NCBI GenBank assembly: GCA_960531495.1
Contig: CAUIJY010000068.1
Coordinates: forward strand, 1,488,001 to 1,552,000
From: Zeus faber
Lineage: Eukaryota > Chordata > Actinopteri > Zeiformes > Zeidae
DNA: 64,000 nucleotides
Direction of reading: 5' to 3'
Positions within the stretch are counted from its first letter, which is position 1, and each line of letters begins with the position of its first letter. Positions 49,760-62,860 of this stretch are shown one piece after another. Position numbers and translations under genes: made by a program. Below the pieces are notes generated by a model, which saw nothing but the letters and a program-made list of their open reading frames with translations, was not told the origin of the DNA and did no database searches.

Positions 49760-52700
49760 ATTTTCATAAAAACCTGCATGGATGGCAAACAAGGCATTTT
49801 CAGGCAATTTAAAGACTGAAAGGATGTTTGGAGTAAAGGTTTCTGTCATGACTCTGTAGGACCTGCTCAGATAGTGTAAATACTGTTTGAACTCATTTGT
49901 AATGGGAAAGTACTGTTTGCAAAACAGTTTTTGGCACATCTAACAAGTTTTTCTGAAATTACAAGCATTTTCATAAAAACCTGCATGGATGGCGAACAAG
50001 GCATTTTCAGGCAATTTAAAGACTGAAAGAATGTTTTGAGTAAAGGTTTCTGTCATGACTCTGTAGGACCTGCTCAGATAGTGTAAATACTGTTATGAAC
50101 TCATTTGTAATGGGAAAGTACTGTTTGAAAAAGAGTTTTTGGCACATCTAACAAGTTTTTCTGAAATTATGAGCATTTTCATAAAAACCTGCATGGATGG
50201 CAAACAAGGAATTTTCAGGCAATTTAAAGACTGAAAGGATGTTTTGAGTAAAGGTTTCTGTCATGACTCTGTAGGACCTGCTCAGATAGTGTAAATACTG
50301 TTATGAACTGATTTGTAATGGGAAAGTACTGTTTGCAAAAGAGTTTTTGGCACATCTAACAAGTTTTTCTGAAATTACGAGCAGTTTCATAAAAACCTGC
50401 ATGGATGGCAAACAAGGCATTTTCAGGCAATTTAAAGACTGAATGGATGTTTTGAGTAAAGATGTCTGTCATGACTCTGTAAGAACTGCTCAGATAGTGT
50501 AAATACTGTTATGAACTCATTTGTTATGGGAAAGTACTGTTTGCAAAAGAGTTTTTTGCACATCTAACAAGTTTTTCTGAAATTACAAGCACTTTCATAA
50601 AAACCTGCATGGATGGCAAACAAGGCATTTTCAGGAAATTTAAAGACCGAAAGAATGTTTTGAGTAAAGGTTTCTGTCATGACTCTGTAGGAACTGCTCA
50701 GATAGTGTAAATACTGTTATGAACTGATTTGTAATGGGAAAGTACTGATTGCAAAAGAGTTTTTGGCACATCTAACAAGTTTTTCTGAAATTACGTGCAG
50801 TTTCATAAAAACCTGCATGGGTGGCAAACAAGGCATTTTCAGGCAATTTAAAGACTGAAAGAATGTTTTGAGTAAAGGTTTCTGTCATGACTCTGTAGGA
50901 ACTGCTCAGATAGTGTAAATACTGTTATGAACTCATTTGTAATTGGAAAGTACTGTTTGCAAAATAGTTTTTGGCACAACTAACAAGTTTTTCTGAAATT
51001 ATGAGCATTTTCATAAAAACCTGCATGGATGGCAAACAAGGCATTTTCAGGCAATTTAAAGACTGAAAGGATGTTTTGAGTAAAGGTTTCTGTCATAACT
51101 CTGTAGGAACTGCTCAGATAGTGTAAATACTGTTATGAAATCATTTGTAATGGGAAAGTACTGTTTGCAAAATAGTTTTTGGCACATCTAACAAGTTTTT
51201 CTGAAATTATGAGCATTTTCATAAAAACCTGCATGGATGGCAAACAAGGCATTTTCAGGCAATTTGAAGACTGAAAGGATGTTTTGAGTAAAGGTTTCTG
51301 TCATGACTCTCTAGGACCTGCTCAGATAGTGTAAATACTGTTATGAACTGATTTGTAATGGGAAAGTACTGTTTGCAAAACAGTTTTTGGCACATCTAAC
51401 AAGTTTTTCTGAAATTACAAGCATTTTCAAAAAAACCTGCATGGATGGCAAACAAGGCATTTTCAGGCAATTTAAAGACTGAAAGAATGTTTTGAGTAAA
51501 GGTTCCTGTCATAACTCTGTAGGAACTGCTCAGATAGTGTAAATACTGTAATGAACTCATTTGTAATTGGAAAGTACTGTTTGCAAAATAGTTTTTGGCA
51601 CATCTAACAAGTTTTTCTAAAATTATCAGCATTTTCATAAAAACCTGCATGGATGGCAAACAAGGCATTTTCAGGCAATTTAAAGACTGAAAGGATGTTT
51701 TGAGTAAAGGTTCCTGTCATAACTCTGTAGGAACTGCTCAGATAGTGTAAATACTGTTATGAACTCATTTGTAATGGGAAAGTACTGTTTGCAGAACAGT
51801 TTTTGGCACATCTAACAAGTTTTTCTGAAAGTACGAGCATTTTCATAAAAACCTGCATGGATGGCAAACAAGGCATTTTCAGGCAATTTAAAGACTGAAA
51901 GGATGTTTTGAGTAAAGGTTCCTGTCATAACTCTGTAGGAACTGCTCAGATAGTGTAAATACTGTTATGAACTCATTTGTAATGGGAAAGTACTGTTTGC
52001 AAAACAGTTTTTGGCACATCTGACAAGTTTTTCTGAAATTACAAGCATTTTCATAAAAACCAGCATGGATGGCAAACAAGGCATTTTCAGGCAATTTAAA
52101 GACTGAAAGGATGTTTTGAATAAAGGTTTCTGTCATGACTCTGTAGGAACTGCTCAGATAGTGTAACTACTGTTATGAACTCATTTGTAATGGGAAAGTA
52201 CTGTTTGCAGAACAGTTTTTGGCACATCTAACAAGTTTTTCTGAAAGTACGAGCATTTTCATAAAAACCTGCATGGATGGCAAACAAGGCATTTTCAGGC
52301 AATTTAAAGACTGAAAGGATGTTTTGAGTAAAGGTTCCTGTCATAACTCTGTAGGAACTGCTCAGATAGTGTAAATACTGTTATGAACTCATTTGTAATG
52401 GGAAAGTACTGTTTGCAAAACAGTTTTTGGCACATCTGACAAGTTTTTCTGAAATTACAAGCATTTTCATAAAAACCAGCATGGATGGCAAACAAGGCAT
52501 TTTCAGGCAATTTGAAGACTGAAAGGATGTTTTGAGTAAAGGTTTCTGTCATGACTCTCTAGGACCTGCTCAGATAGTGTAAATACTGTTATGAACTGAT
52601 TTTTAATGGGAAAGTACTGTTTGCAAAACAGTTTTTGGCACATCTAACAAGTTTTTCTGAAATTACAAGCATTTTCATAAAAACATGCATGGATGGCAAA

Positions 52701-53917
52701 CAACGCATTTTCAGGCAATTTAAAGACTGAAAGGATGTTTTGAGTAAAGGTTCCTGTCATAACTCTGTAGGAACTGCTCAGATAGTGTAAATACTGTTAT
52801 GAACTCATTTATAATTGGAAAGTACTGTTTGCAAAATAGTTTTTGGCACATCTAACAAGTTTTTCTGAAATAATGAGCATTTTCATAAAAACCTGCATGG
52901 ATGGCAAACAAGGCATTTTCAGGCAATTTAAAGACTGAAAGGATGTTTTGAGTAAAGGTTCCTGTCATAACTCTGTAGGAACTGCTCAGATAGTGTAAAT
53001 ACTGTTATGAACTCATTTGTAATTGGAAAGTACTGTTTGCAAAATAGTTTTTGGCACATCTAACAAGTTTTTCTAAAATTATTAGCATTTTCATAAAAAC
53101 CTGCATGGATGGCAAACAAGGCATTTTCAGGCAATTTAAAGACTGAAAGGATGTTTTGAGTAAAGGTTCCTGTCATAACTCTGTAGGAACTGCTCAGATA
53201 GTGTAAATACTGTTATGAACTCATTTGTAATGGGAAAGTACTGTTTGCAAAACAGTTTTTGGAACATCTGACAAGTTTTTCTGAAATTACAAGCATTTTC
53301 ATAAAACCAGCATGGATGGCAAACAAGGCATTTTCAGGCAATTTGAAGACTGAAAGGATGTTTTGAGTAAAGGTTTCTGTCATGACTCTCTAGGACCTGC
53401 TCAGATAGTGTAAATACTGTTATGAACTGATTTGTAATGGGAAAGTACTGTTTGCAAAACAGTTTTTGGCACATCTAACAAGTTTTTCTGAAATTACAAG
53501 CATTTTCATAAAAACATGCATGGATGGCAAACAACGCATTTTCAGGCAATTTAAAGACTGAAAGGATGTTTTGAGTAAAGGTTCCTGTCATAACTCTGTA
53601 GGAACTGCTCAGATAGTGTAAATACTGTTATGAACTCATTTATAATTGGAAAGTACTGTTTGCAAAATAGTTTTTGGCACATCTAACAAGTTTTTCTGAA
53701 ATAATGAGCATTTTCATAAAAACCTGCATGGATGGCAAACAAGGCATTTTCAGGCAATTTAAAGACTGAAAGGATGTTTTGAGTAAAGGTTCCTGTCATA
53801 ACTCTGTAGGAACTGCTCAGATAGTGTAAATACTGTTATGAACTCATTTGTAATTGGAAAGTACTGTTTGCAAAATAGTTTTTGGCACATCTAACAAGTT
53901 TTTCTAAAATTATGAGC
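49760..53917 (+). repeat. 20-monomer block (4158 bp), copy of 45602-49759
   Basis: From the TTTGGAGT/CTGTTTGAACTC monomer onward, every private mark of 45602-49759 recurs at +4158: GGCGAAC, AAGATGTCTG, TACTGATTGC, CACAACTAAC, ACTGTAATG, ATTATCAGC, GTGTAACTAC, GATTTTTAATGG, ATAAAACCAGC. The copy ends at about 53917, where the next monomer continues with TTCCTG and GAACAG instead of TTTGGAGT. Confidence 0.92.
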
Positions 53918-54750
53918 ATTTTCATAAAAACCTGCATGGATGGCAAACAAGGCATTTTCAGGCAATTTAAAGACTGAAAGGATGTTTTGAGTAAAGGTTC
54001 CTGTCATAACTCTGTAGGAACTGCTCAGATAGTGTAAATACTGTTATGAACTCATTTGTAATGGGAAAGTACTGTTTGCAGAACAGTTTTTGGCACATCT
54101 AACAAGTTTTTCTGAAAGTACGAGCATTCTCATAAAAACCTGCATGGATGGCAAACAAGGCATTTTCAGGCAATTTAAAGACTGAAAGGATGTTTTGAGT
54201 AAAGGTTCCTGTCATAACTCTGTAGGAACTGCTCAGATAGTGTAAATACTGTTATGAACTCATTTGTAATGGGAAAGTACTGTTTGCAGAACAGTTTTTG
54301 GCACATCTAACAATTTTTTTCTGAAATTACGAGCATTTTCATAAAAACCTGCATGGATGGCAAACAAGGCATTTTCAGGCAATTTAAAGACTGAAAGGAT
54401 GTTTGGAGTAAAGGTTTCTGTCATGACTCTCTAGGACCTGCTCAGATAGTGTAAATACTGTTATGAACTGATTTGTAATGGGAAAGTACTGTTTGCAAAA
54501 CAGTTTTTGGCACATCTAACAAGTTTTTCTGAAATTACAAGCATTTTCATAAAAACATGCATGGATGGCAAACAACGCATTTTCAGGCAATTTAAAGACT
54601 GAAAGGATGTTTTGAGTAAAGGTTCCTGTCATAACTCTGTAGGAACTGCTCAGATAGTGTAAATACTGTTATGAACTCATTTATAATTGGAAAGTACTGT
54701 TTGCAAAATAGTTTTTGGCACATCTAACAAGTTTTTCTGAAATAATGAGC
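53918..54750 (+). repeat. Four-monomer segment later repeated at 61404
   Basis: Monomers 53918 (GAACAG, GAAAGTACGAGC), 54126 (ATTCTCAT, seven-T run), 54335 (TTTGGAGT with CTCTCTAGGACC) and 54543 (AACATGC, AACAACGC). ATTCTCAT is otherwise seen only at 61612, 7486 bp away (36 monomers minus 2 bp). Confidence 0.85.
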
Positions 54751-56621
54751 ATTTTCATAAAAACCTGCATGGATGGCAAACAAGGCATTTTCAGGCAATT
54801 TAAAGACTGAAAGGATGTTTTGAGTAAAGGTTCCTGTCATAACTCTGTAGGAACTGCTCAGATAGTGTAAATACTGTTATGAACTCATTTGTAATGGGAA
54901 AGTACTGTTTGCAAAACAGTTTTTGGCACATCTGACAAGTTTTTCTGAAATTACAAGCATTTTCATAAAAACCAGCATGGATGGCAAACAAGGCATTTTC
55001 AGGCAATTTAAAGACTGAAAGGATGTTTTGAATAAAGGTTTCTGTCATGACTCTGTAGGAACTGCTCAGATAGTGTAACTACTGTTATGAACTCATTTGT
55101 AATGGGAAAGTACTGTTTGCAGAACAGTTTTTGGCACATCTAACAAGTTTTTCTGAAAGTACGAGCATTTTCATAAAAACCTGCATGGATGGCAAACAAG
55201 GCATTTTCAGGCAATTTAAAGACTGAAAGGATGTTTTGAGTAAAGGTTCCTGTCATAACTCTGTAGGAACTGCTCAGATAGTGTAAATACTGTTATGAAC
55301 TCATTTGTAATGGGAAAGTACTGTTTGCAAAACAGTTTTTGGCACATCTGACAAGTTTTTCTGAAATTACAAGCATTTTCATAAAAACCAGCATGGATGG
55401 CAAACAAGGCATTTTCAGGCAATTTGAAGACTGAAAGGATGTTTTGAGTAAAGGTTTCTGTCATGACTCTCTAGGACCTGCTCAGATAGTGTAAATACTG
55501 TTATGAACTGATTTTTAATGGGAAAGTACTGTTTGCAAAACAGTTTTTGGCACATCTAACAAGTTTTTCTGAAATTACAAGCATTTTCATAAAAACATGC
55601 ATGGATGGCAAACAACGCATTTTCAGGCAATTTAAAGACTGAAAGGATGTTTTGAGTAAAGGTTCCTGTCATAACTCTGTAGGAACTGCTCAGATAGTGT
55701 AAATACTGTTATGAACTCATTTATAATTGGAAAGTACTGTTTGCAAAATAGTTTTTGGCACATCTAACAAGTTTTTCTGAAATAATGAGCATTTTCATAA
55801 AAACCTGCATGGATGGCAAACAAGGCATTTTCAGGCAATTTAAAGACTGAAAGGATGTTTTGAGTAAAGGTTCCTGTCATAACTCTGTAGGAACTGCTCA
55901 GATAGTGTAAATACTGTTATGAACTCATTTGTAATTGGAAAGTACTGTTTGCAAAATAGTTTTTGGCACATCTAACAAGTTTTTCTAAAATTATTAGCAT
56001 TTTCATAAAAACCTGCATGGATGGCAAACAAGGCATTTTCAGGCAATTTAAAGACTGAAAGGATGTTTTGAGTAAAGGTTCCTGTCATAACTCTGTAGGA
56101 ACTGCTCAGATAGTGTAAATACTGTTATGAACTCATTTGTAATGGGAAAGTACTGTTTGCAAAACAGTTTTTGGAACATCTGACAAGTTTTTCTGAAATT
56201 ACAAGCATTTTCATAAAACCAGCATGGATGGCAAACAAGGCATTTTCAGGCAATTTGAAGACTGAAAGGATGTTTTGAGTAAAGGTTTCTGTCATGACTC
56301 TCTAGGACCTGCTCAGATAGTGTAAATACTGTTATGAACTGATTTGTAATGGGAAAGTACTGTTTGCAAAACAGTTTTTGGCACATCTAACAAGTTTTTC
56401 TGAAATTACAAGCATTTTCATAAAAACATGCATGGATGGCAAACAACGCATTTTCAGGCAATTTAAAGACTGAAAGGATGTTTTGAGTAAAGGTTCCTGT
56501 CATAACTCTGTAGGAACTGCTCAGATAGTGTAAATACTGTTATGAACTCATTTATAATTGGAAAGTACTGTTTGCAAAATAGTTTTTGGCACATCTAACA
56601 AGTTTTTCTGAAATAATGAGC
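54751..56621 (+). repeat. Nine-monomer copy of 42692-44562
   Basis: Monomers 54751, 54959 (CCAGC, GTGTAACTAC), 55167, 55375 (GATTTTTAATGG), 55583, 55791, 55999 (TTTTTGGAAC), 56207 (ATAAAACCAGC) and 56414 repeat the second half of the macro-HOR. The front half of the macro-HOR is skipped here, so this is an incomplete extra copy. Confidence 0.86.
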
Positions 56622-59600
56622 ATTTTCATAAAAACCTGCATGGATGGCAAACAAGGCATTTTCAGGCAATTTAAAGACTGAAAGGATGTTTGGAGTAAAG
56701 GTTTCTGTCATGACTCTGTAGGACCTGCTCAGATAGTGTAAATACTGTTTGAACTCATTTGTAATGGGAAAGTACTGTTTGCAAAACAGTTTTTGGCACA
56801 TCTAACAAGTTTTTCTGAAATTACAAGCATTTTCATAAAAACCTGCATGGATGGCGAACAAGGCATTTTCAGGCAATTTAAAGACTGAAAGAATGTTTTG
56901 AGTAAAGGTTTCTGTCATGACTCTGTAGGACCTGCTCAGATAGTGTAAATACTGTTATGAACTCATTTGTAATGGGAAAGTACTGTTTGAAAAAGAGTTT
57001 TTGGCACATCTAACAAGTTTTTCTGAAATTATGAGCATTTTCATAAAAACCTGCATGGATGGCAAACAAGGAATTTTCAGGCAATTTAAAGACTGAAAGG
57101 ATGTTTTGAGTAAAGGTTTCTGTCATGACTCTGTAGGACCTGCTCAGATAGTGTAAATACTGTTATGAACTGATTTGTAATGGGAAAGTACTGTTTGCAA
57201 AAGAGTTTTTGGCACATCTAACAAGTTTTTCTGAAATTACGAGCAGTTTCATAAAAACCTGCATGGATGGCAAACAAGGCATTTTCAGGCAATTTAAAGA
57301 CTGAATGGATGTTTTGAGTAAAGATGTCTGTCATGACTCTGTAAGAACTGCTCAGATAGTGTAAATACTGTTATGAACTCATTTGTTATGGGAAAGTACT
57401 GTTTGCAAAAGAGTTTTTTGCACATCTAACAAGTTTTTCTGAAATTACAAGCACTTTCATAAAAACCTGCATGGATGGCAAACAAGGCATTTTCAGGAAA
57501 TTTAAAGACCGAAAGAATGTTTTGAGTAAAGGTTTCTGTCATGACTCTGTAGGAACTGCTCAGATAGTGTAAATACTGTTATGAACTGATTTGTAATGGG
57601 AAAGTACTGATTGCAAAAGAGTTTTTGGCACATCTAACAAGTTTTTCTGAAATTACGTGCAGTTTCATAAAAACCTGCATGGGTGGCAAACAAGGCATTT
57701 TCAGGCAATTTAAAGACTGAAAGAATGTTTTGAGTAAAGGTTTCTGTCATGACTCTGTAGGAACTGCTCAGATAGTGTAAATACTGTTATGAACTCATTT
57801 GTAATTGGAAAGTACTGTTTGCAAAATAGTTTTTGGCACAACTAACAAGTTTTTCTGAAATTATGAGCATTTTCATAAAAACCTGCATGGATGGCAAACA
57901 AGGCATTTTCAGGCAATTTAAAGACTGAAAGGATGTTTTGAGTAAAGGTTTCTGTCATAACTCTGTAGGAACTGCTCAGATAGTGTAAATACTGTTATGA
58001 AATCATTTGTAATGGGAAAGTACTGTTTGCAAAATAGTTTTTGGCACATCTAACAAGTTTTTCTGAAATTATGAGCATTTTCATAAAAACCTGCATGGAT
58101 GGCAAACAAGGCATTTTCAGGCAATTTGAAGACTGAAAGGATGTTTTGAGTAAAGGTTTCTGTCATGACTCTCTAGGACCTGCTCAGATAGTGTAAATAC
58201 TGTTATGAACTGATTTGTAATGGGAAAGTACTGTTTGCAAAACAGTTTTTGGCACATCTAACAAGTTTTTCTGAAATTACAAGCATTTTCAAAAAAACCT
58301 GCATGGATGGCAAACAAGGCATTTTCAGGCAATTTAAAGACTGAAAGAATGTTTTGAGTAAAGGTTCCTGTCATAACTCTGTAGGAACTGCTCAGATAGT
58401 GTAAATACTGTAATGAACTCATTTGTAATTGGAAAGTACTGTTTGCAAAATAGTTTTTGGCACATCTAACAAGTTTTTCTAAAATTATCAGCATTTTCAT
58501 AAAAACCTGCATGGATGGCAAACAAGGCATTTTCAGGCAATTTAAAGACTGAAAGGATGTTTTGAGTAAAGGTTCCTGTCATAACTCTGTAGGAACTGCT
58601 CAGATAGTGTAAATACTGTTATGAACTCATTTGTAATGGGAAAGTACTGTTTGCAGAACAGTTTTTGGCACATCTAACAAGTTTTTCTGAAAGTACGAGC
58701 ATTTTCATAAAAACCTGCATGGATGGCAAACAAGGCATTTTCAGGCAATTTAAAGACTGAAAGGATGTTTTGAGTAAAGGTTCCTGTCATAACTCTGTAG
58801 GAACTGCTCAGATAGTGTAAATACTGTTATGAACTCATTTGTAATGGGAAAGTACTGTTTGCAAAACAGTTTTTGGCACATCTGACAAGTTTTTCTGAAA
58901 TTACAAGCATTTTCATAAAAACCAGCATGGATGGCAAACAAGGCATTTTCAGGCAATTTAAAGACTGAAAGGATGTTTTGAATAAAGGTTTCTGTCATGA
59001 CTCTGTAGGAACTGCTCAGATAGTGTAACTACTGTTATGAACTCATTTGTAATGGGAAAGTACTGTTTGCAGAACAGTTTTTGGCACATCTAACAAGTTT
59101 TTCTGAAAGTACGAGCATTTTCATAAAAACCTGCATGGATGGCAAACAAGGCATTTTCAGGCAATTTAAAGACTGAAAGGATGTTTTGAGTAAAGGTTCC
59201 TGTCATAACTCTGTAGGAACTGCTCAGATAGTGTAAATACTGTTATGAACTCATTTGTAATGGGAAAGTACTGTTTGCAAAACAGTTTTTGGCACATCTG
59301 ACAAGTTTTTCTGAAATTACAAGCATTTTCATAAAAACCAGCATGGATGGCAAACAAGGCATTTTCAGGCAATTTGAAGACTGAAAGGATGTTTTGAGTA
59401 AAGGTTTCTGTCATGACTCTCTAGGACCTGCTCAGATAGTGTAAATACTGTTATGAACTGATTTTTAATGGGAAAGTACTGTTTGCAAAACAGTTTTTGG
59501 CACATCTAACAAGTTTTTCTGAAATTACAAGCATTTTCATAAAAACATGCATGGATGGCAAACAACGCATTTTCAGGCAATTTAAAGACTGAAAGGATGT

Positions 59601-60779
59601 TTTGAGTAAAGGTTCCTGTCATAACTCTGTAGGAACTGCTCAGATAGTGTAAATACTGTTATGAACTCATTTATAATTGGAAAGTACTGTTTGCAAAATA
59701 GTTTTTGGCACATCTAACAAGTTTTTCTGAAATAATGAGCATTTTCATAAAAACCTGCATGGATGGCAAACAAGGCATTTTCAGGCAATTTAAAGACTGA
59801 AAGGATGTTTTGAGTAAAGGTTCCTGTCATAACTCTGTAGGAACTGCTCAGATAGTGTAAATACTGTTATGAACTCATTTGTAATTGGAAAGTACTGTTT
59901 GCAAAATAGTTTTTGGCACATCTAACAAGTTTTTCTAAAATTATTAGCATTTTCATAAAAACCTGCATGGATGGCAAACAAGGCATTTTCAGGCAATTTA
60001 AAGACTGAAAGGATGTTTTGAGTAAAGGTTCCTGTCATAACTCTGTAGGAACTGCTCAGATAGTGTAAATACTGTTATGAACTCATTTGTAATGGGAAAG
60101 TACTGTTTGCAAAACAGTTTTTGGAACATCTGACAAGTTTTTCTGAAATTACAAGCATTTTCATAAAACCAGCATGGATGGCAAACAAGGCATTTTCAGG
60201 CAATTTGAAGACTGAAAGGATGTTTTGAGTAAAGGTTTCTGTCATGACTCTCTAGGACCTGCTCAGATAGTGTAAATACTGTTATGAACTGATTTGTAAT
60301 GGGAAAGTACTGTTTGCAAAACAGTTTTTGGCACATCTAACAAGTTTTTCTGAAATTACAAGCATTTTCATAAAAACATGCATGGATGGCAAACAACGCA
60401 TTTTCAGGCAATTTAAAGACTGAAAGGATGTTTTGAGTAAAGGTTCCTGTCATAACTCTGTAGGAACTGCTCAGATAGTGTAAATACTGTTATGAACTCA
60501 TTTATAATTGGAAAGTACTGTTTGCAAAATAGTTTTTGGCACATCTAACAAGTTTTTCTGAAATAATGAGCATTTTCATAAAAACCTGCATGGATGGCAA
60601 ACAAGGCATTTTCAGGCAATTTAAAGACTGAAAGGATGTTTTGAGTAAAGGTTCCTGTCATAACTCTGTAGGAACTGCTCAGATAGTGTAAATACTGTTA
60701 TGAACTCATTTGTAATTGGAAAGTACTGTTTGCAAAATAGTTTTTGGCACATCTAACAAGTTTTTCTAAAATTATGAGC
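56622..60779 (+). repeat. 20-monomer block (4158 bp), later copy
   Basis: Copies 49760-53917 at an offset of 6862 bp with all private marks. The entry monomer (56622) is preceded by an ATAATGAGC tail rather than CTAAAATTATGAGC, so it joined from a different partner. It ends at 60780 with a monomer that switches from TTCCTG to TGACTCTCTAGGACC. Confidence 0.91.
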
Positions 60780-61403
60780 ATTTTCATAAAAACCTGCATG
60801 GATGGCAAACAAGGCATTTTCAGGCAATTTAAAGACTGAAAGGATGTTTTGAGTAAAGGTTCCTGTCATGACTCTCTAGGACCTGCTCAGATAGTGTAAA
60901 TACTGTTATGAACTGATTTGTAATGGGAAAGTACTGTTTGCAAAACAGTTTTTGGCACATCTAACAAGTTTTTCTGAAATTACAAGCATTTTCATAAAAA
61001 CATGCATGGATGGCAAACAACGCATTTTCAGGCAATTTAAAGACTGAAAGGATGTTTTGAGTAAAGGTTCCTGTCATAACTCTGTAGGAACTGCTCAGAT
61101 AGTGTAAATACTGTTATGAACTCATTTATAATTGGAAAGTACTGTTTGCAAAATAGTTTTTGGCACATCTAACAAGTTTTTCTGAAATAATGAGCATTTT
61201 CATAAAAACCTGCATGGATGGCAAACAAGGCATTTTCAGGCAATTTAAAGACTGAAAGGATGTTTTGAGTAAAGGTTCCTGTCATAACTCTGTAGGAACT
61301 GCTCAGATAGTGTAAATACTGTTATGAACTCATTTGTAATTGGAAAGTACTGTTTGCAAAATAGTTTTTGGCACATCTAACAAGTTTTTCTAAAATTATG
61401 AGC
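60364..61403 (+). repeat. 3-monomer variant of the 4-monomer HOR
   Basis: The order AACATGC/AACAACGC, then a TTCCTG monomer ending CTAAAATTATGAGC, then a hybrid monomer (60780, TTCCTG front and CTCTCTAGGACC back) runs from 60364 to 60987. The first two types return at 60988 and 61196. The hybrid at 60780 switches between positions about 83 and 91 and shortens the usual four-monomer cycle to three (624 bp). Confidence 0.78.
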
Positions 61404-62028
61404 ATTTTCATAAAAACCTGCATGGATGGCAAACAAGGCATTTTCAGGCAATTTAAAGACTGAAAGGATGTTTTGAGTAAAGGTTCCTGTCATAACTCTG
61501 TAGGAACTGCTCAGATAGTGTAAATACTGTTATGAACTCATTTGTAATGGGAAAGTACTGTTTGCAGAACAGTTTTTGGCACATCTAACAAGTTTTTCTG
61601 AAAGTACGAGCATTCTCATAAAAACCTGCATGGATGGCAAACAAGGCATTTTCAGGCAATTTAAAGACTGAAAGGATGTTTTGAGTAAAGGTTCCTGTCA
61701 TAACTCTGTAGGAACTGCTCAGATAGTGTAAATACTGTTATGAACTCATTTGTAATGGGAAAGTACTGTTTGCAGAACAGTTTTTGGCACATCTAACAAT
61801 TTTTTTCTGAAATTACGAGCATTTTCATAAAAACCTGCATGGATGGCAAACAAGGCATTTTCAGGCAATTTAAAGACTGAAAGGATGTTTGGAGTAAAGG
61901 TTTCTGTCATGACTCTCTAGGACCTGCTCAGATAGTGTAAATACTGTTATGAACTGATTTGTAATGGGAAAGTACTGTTTGCAAAACAGTTTTTGGCACA
62001 TCTAACAAGTTTTTCTGAAATTACAAGC
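61404..62028 (+). repeat. Three-monomer copy of 53918-54542
   Basis: Monomers 61404 (GAAAGTACGAGC), 61612 (ATTCTCAT) and 61821 (TTTGGAGT with CTCTCTAGGACC) match 53918, 54126 and 54335 at +7486. After 62029 the series passes into the 4-monomer HOR. Confidence 0.86.
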
Positions 62029-62860
62029 ATTTTCATAAAAACATGCATGGATGGCAAACAACGCATTTTCAGGCAATTTAAAGACTGAAAGGATGTTTTG
62101 AGTAAAGGTTCCTGTCATAACTCTGTAGGAACTGCTCAGATAGTGTAAATACTGTTATGAACTCATTTATAATTGGAAAGTACTGTTTGCAAAATAGTTT
62201 TTGGCACATCTAACAAGTTTTTCTGAAATAATGAGCATTTTCATAAAAACCTGCATGGATGGCAAACAAGGCATTTTCAGGCAATTTAAAGACTGAAAGG
62301 ATGTTTTGAGTAAAGGTTCCTGTCATAACTCTGTAGGAACTGCTCAGATAGTGTAAATACTGTTATGAACTCATTTGTAATTGGAAAGTACTGTTTGCAA
62401 AATAGTTTTTGGCACATCTAACAAGTTTTTCTAAAATTATGAGCATTTTCATAAAAACCTGCATGGATGGCAAACAAGGCATTTTCAGGCAATTTAAAGA
62501 CTGAAAGGATGTTTTGAGTAAAGGTTCCTGTCATAACCCTGTAGGAACTGCTCAGATAGTGTAAATACTGTTATGAACTCATTTGTAATGGGAAAGTACT
62601 GTTTGCAAAACAGTTTTTGGCACATCTGACAAGTTTTTCTGAAATTACAAGCATTTTCATAAAAACCAGCACGGATGGCAAACAAGGCATTTTCAGGCAA
62701 TTTGAAGACTGAAAGGATGTTTTGAGTAAAGGTTTCTGTCATGACTCTCTAGGACCTGCTCAGATAGTGTAAATACTGTTATGAACTGATTTGTAATGGG
62801 AAAGTACTGTTTGCAAAACAGTTTTTGGCACATCTAACAAGTTTTTCTGAAATTACAAGC
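62029..62860 (+). repeat. 4-monomer HOR (832 bp), copy 1
   Basis: Monomers 62029 (AACATGC, AACAACGC, CATTTATAATTGG), 62237 (CTAAAATTATGAGC), 62445 (CATAACCCTG, CATCTGACAAG) and 62653 (ACCAGCACGG, GAAGACT, CTCTCTAGGACC). The series restarts exactly 832 bp later. Confidence 0.9.
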
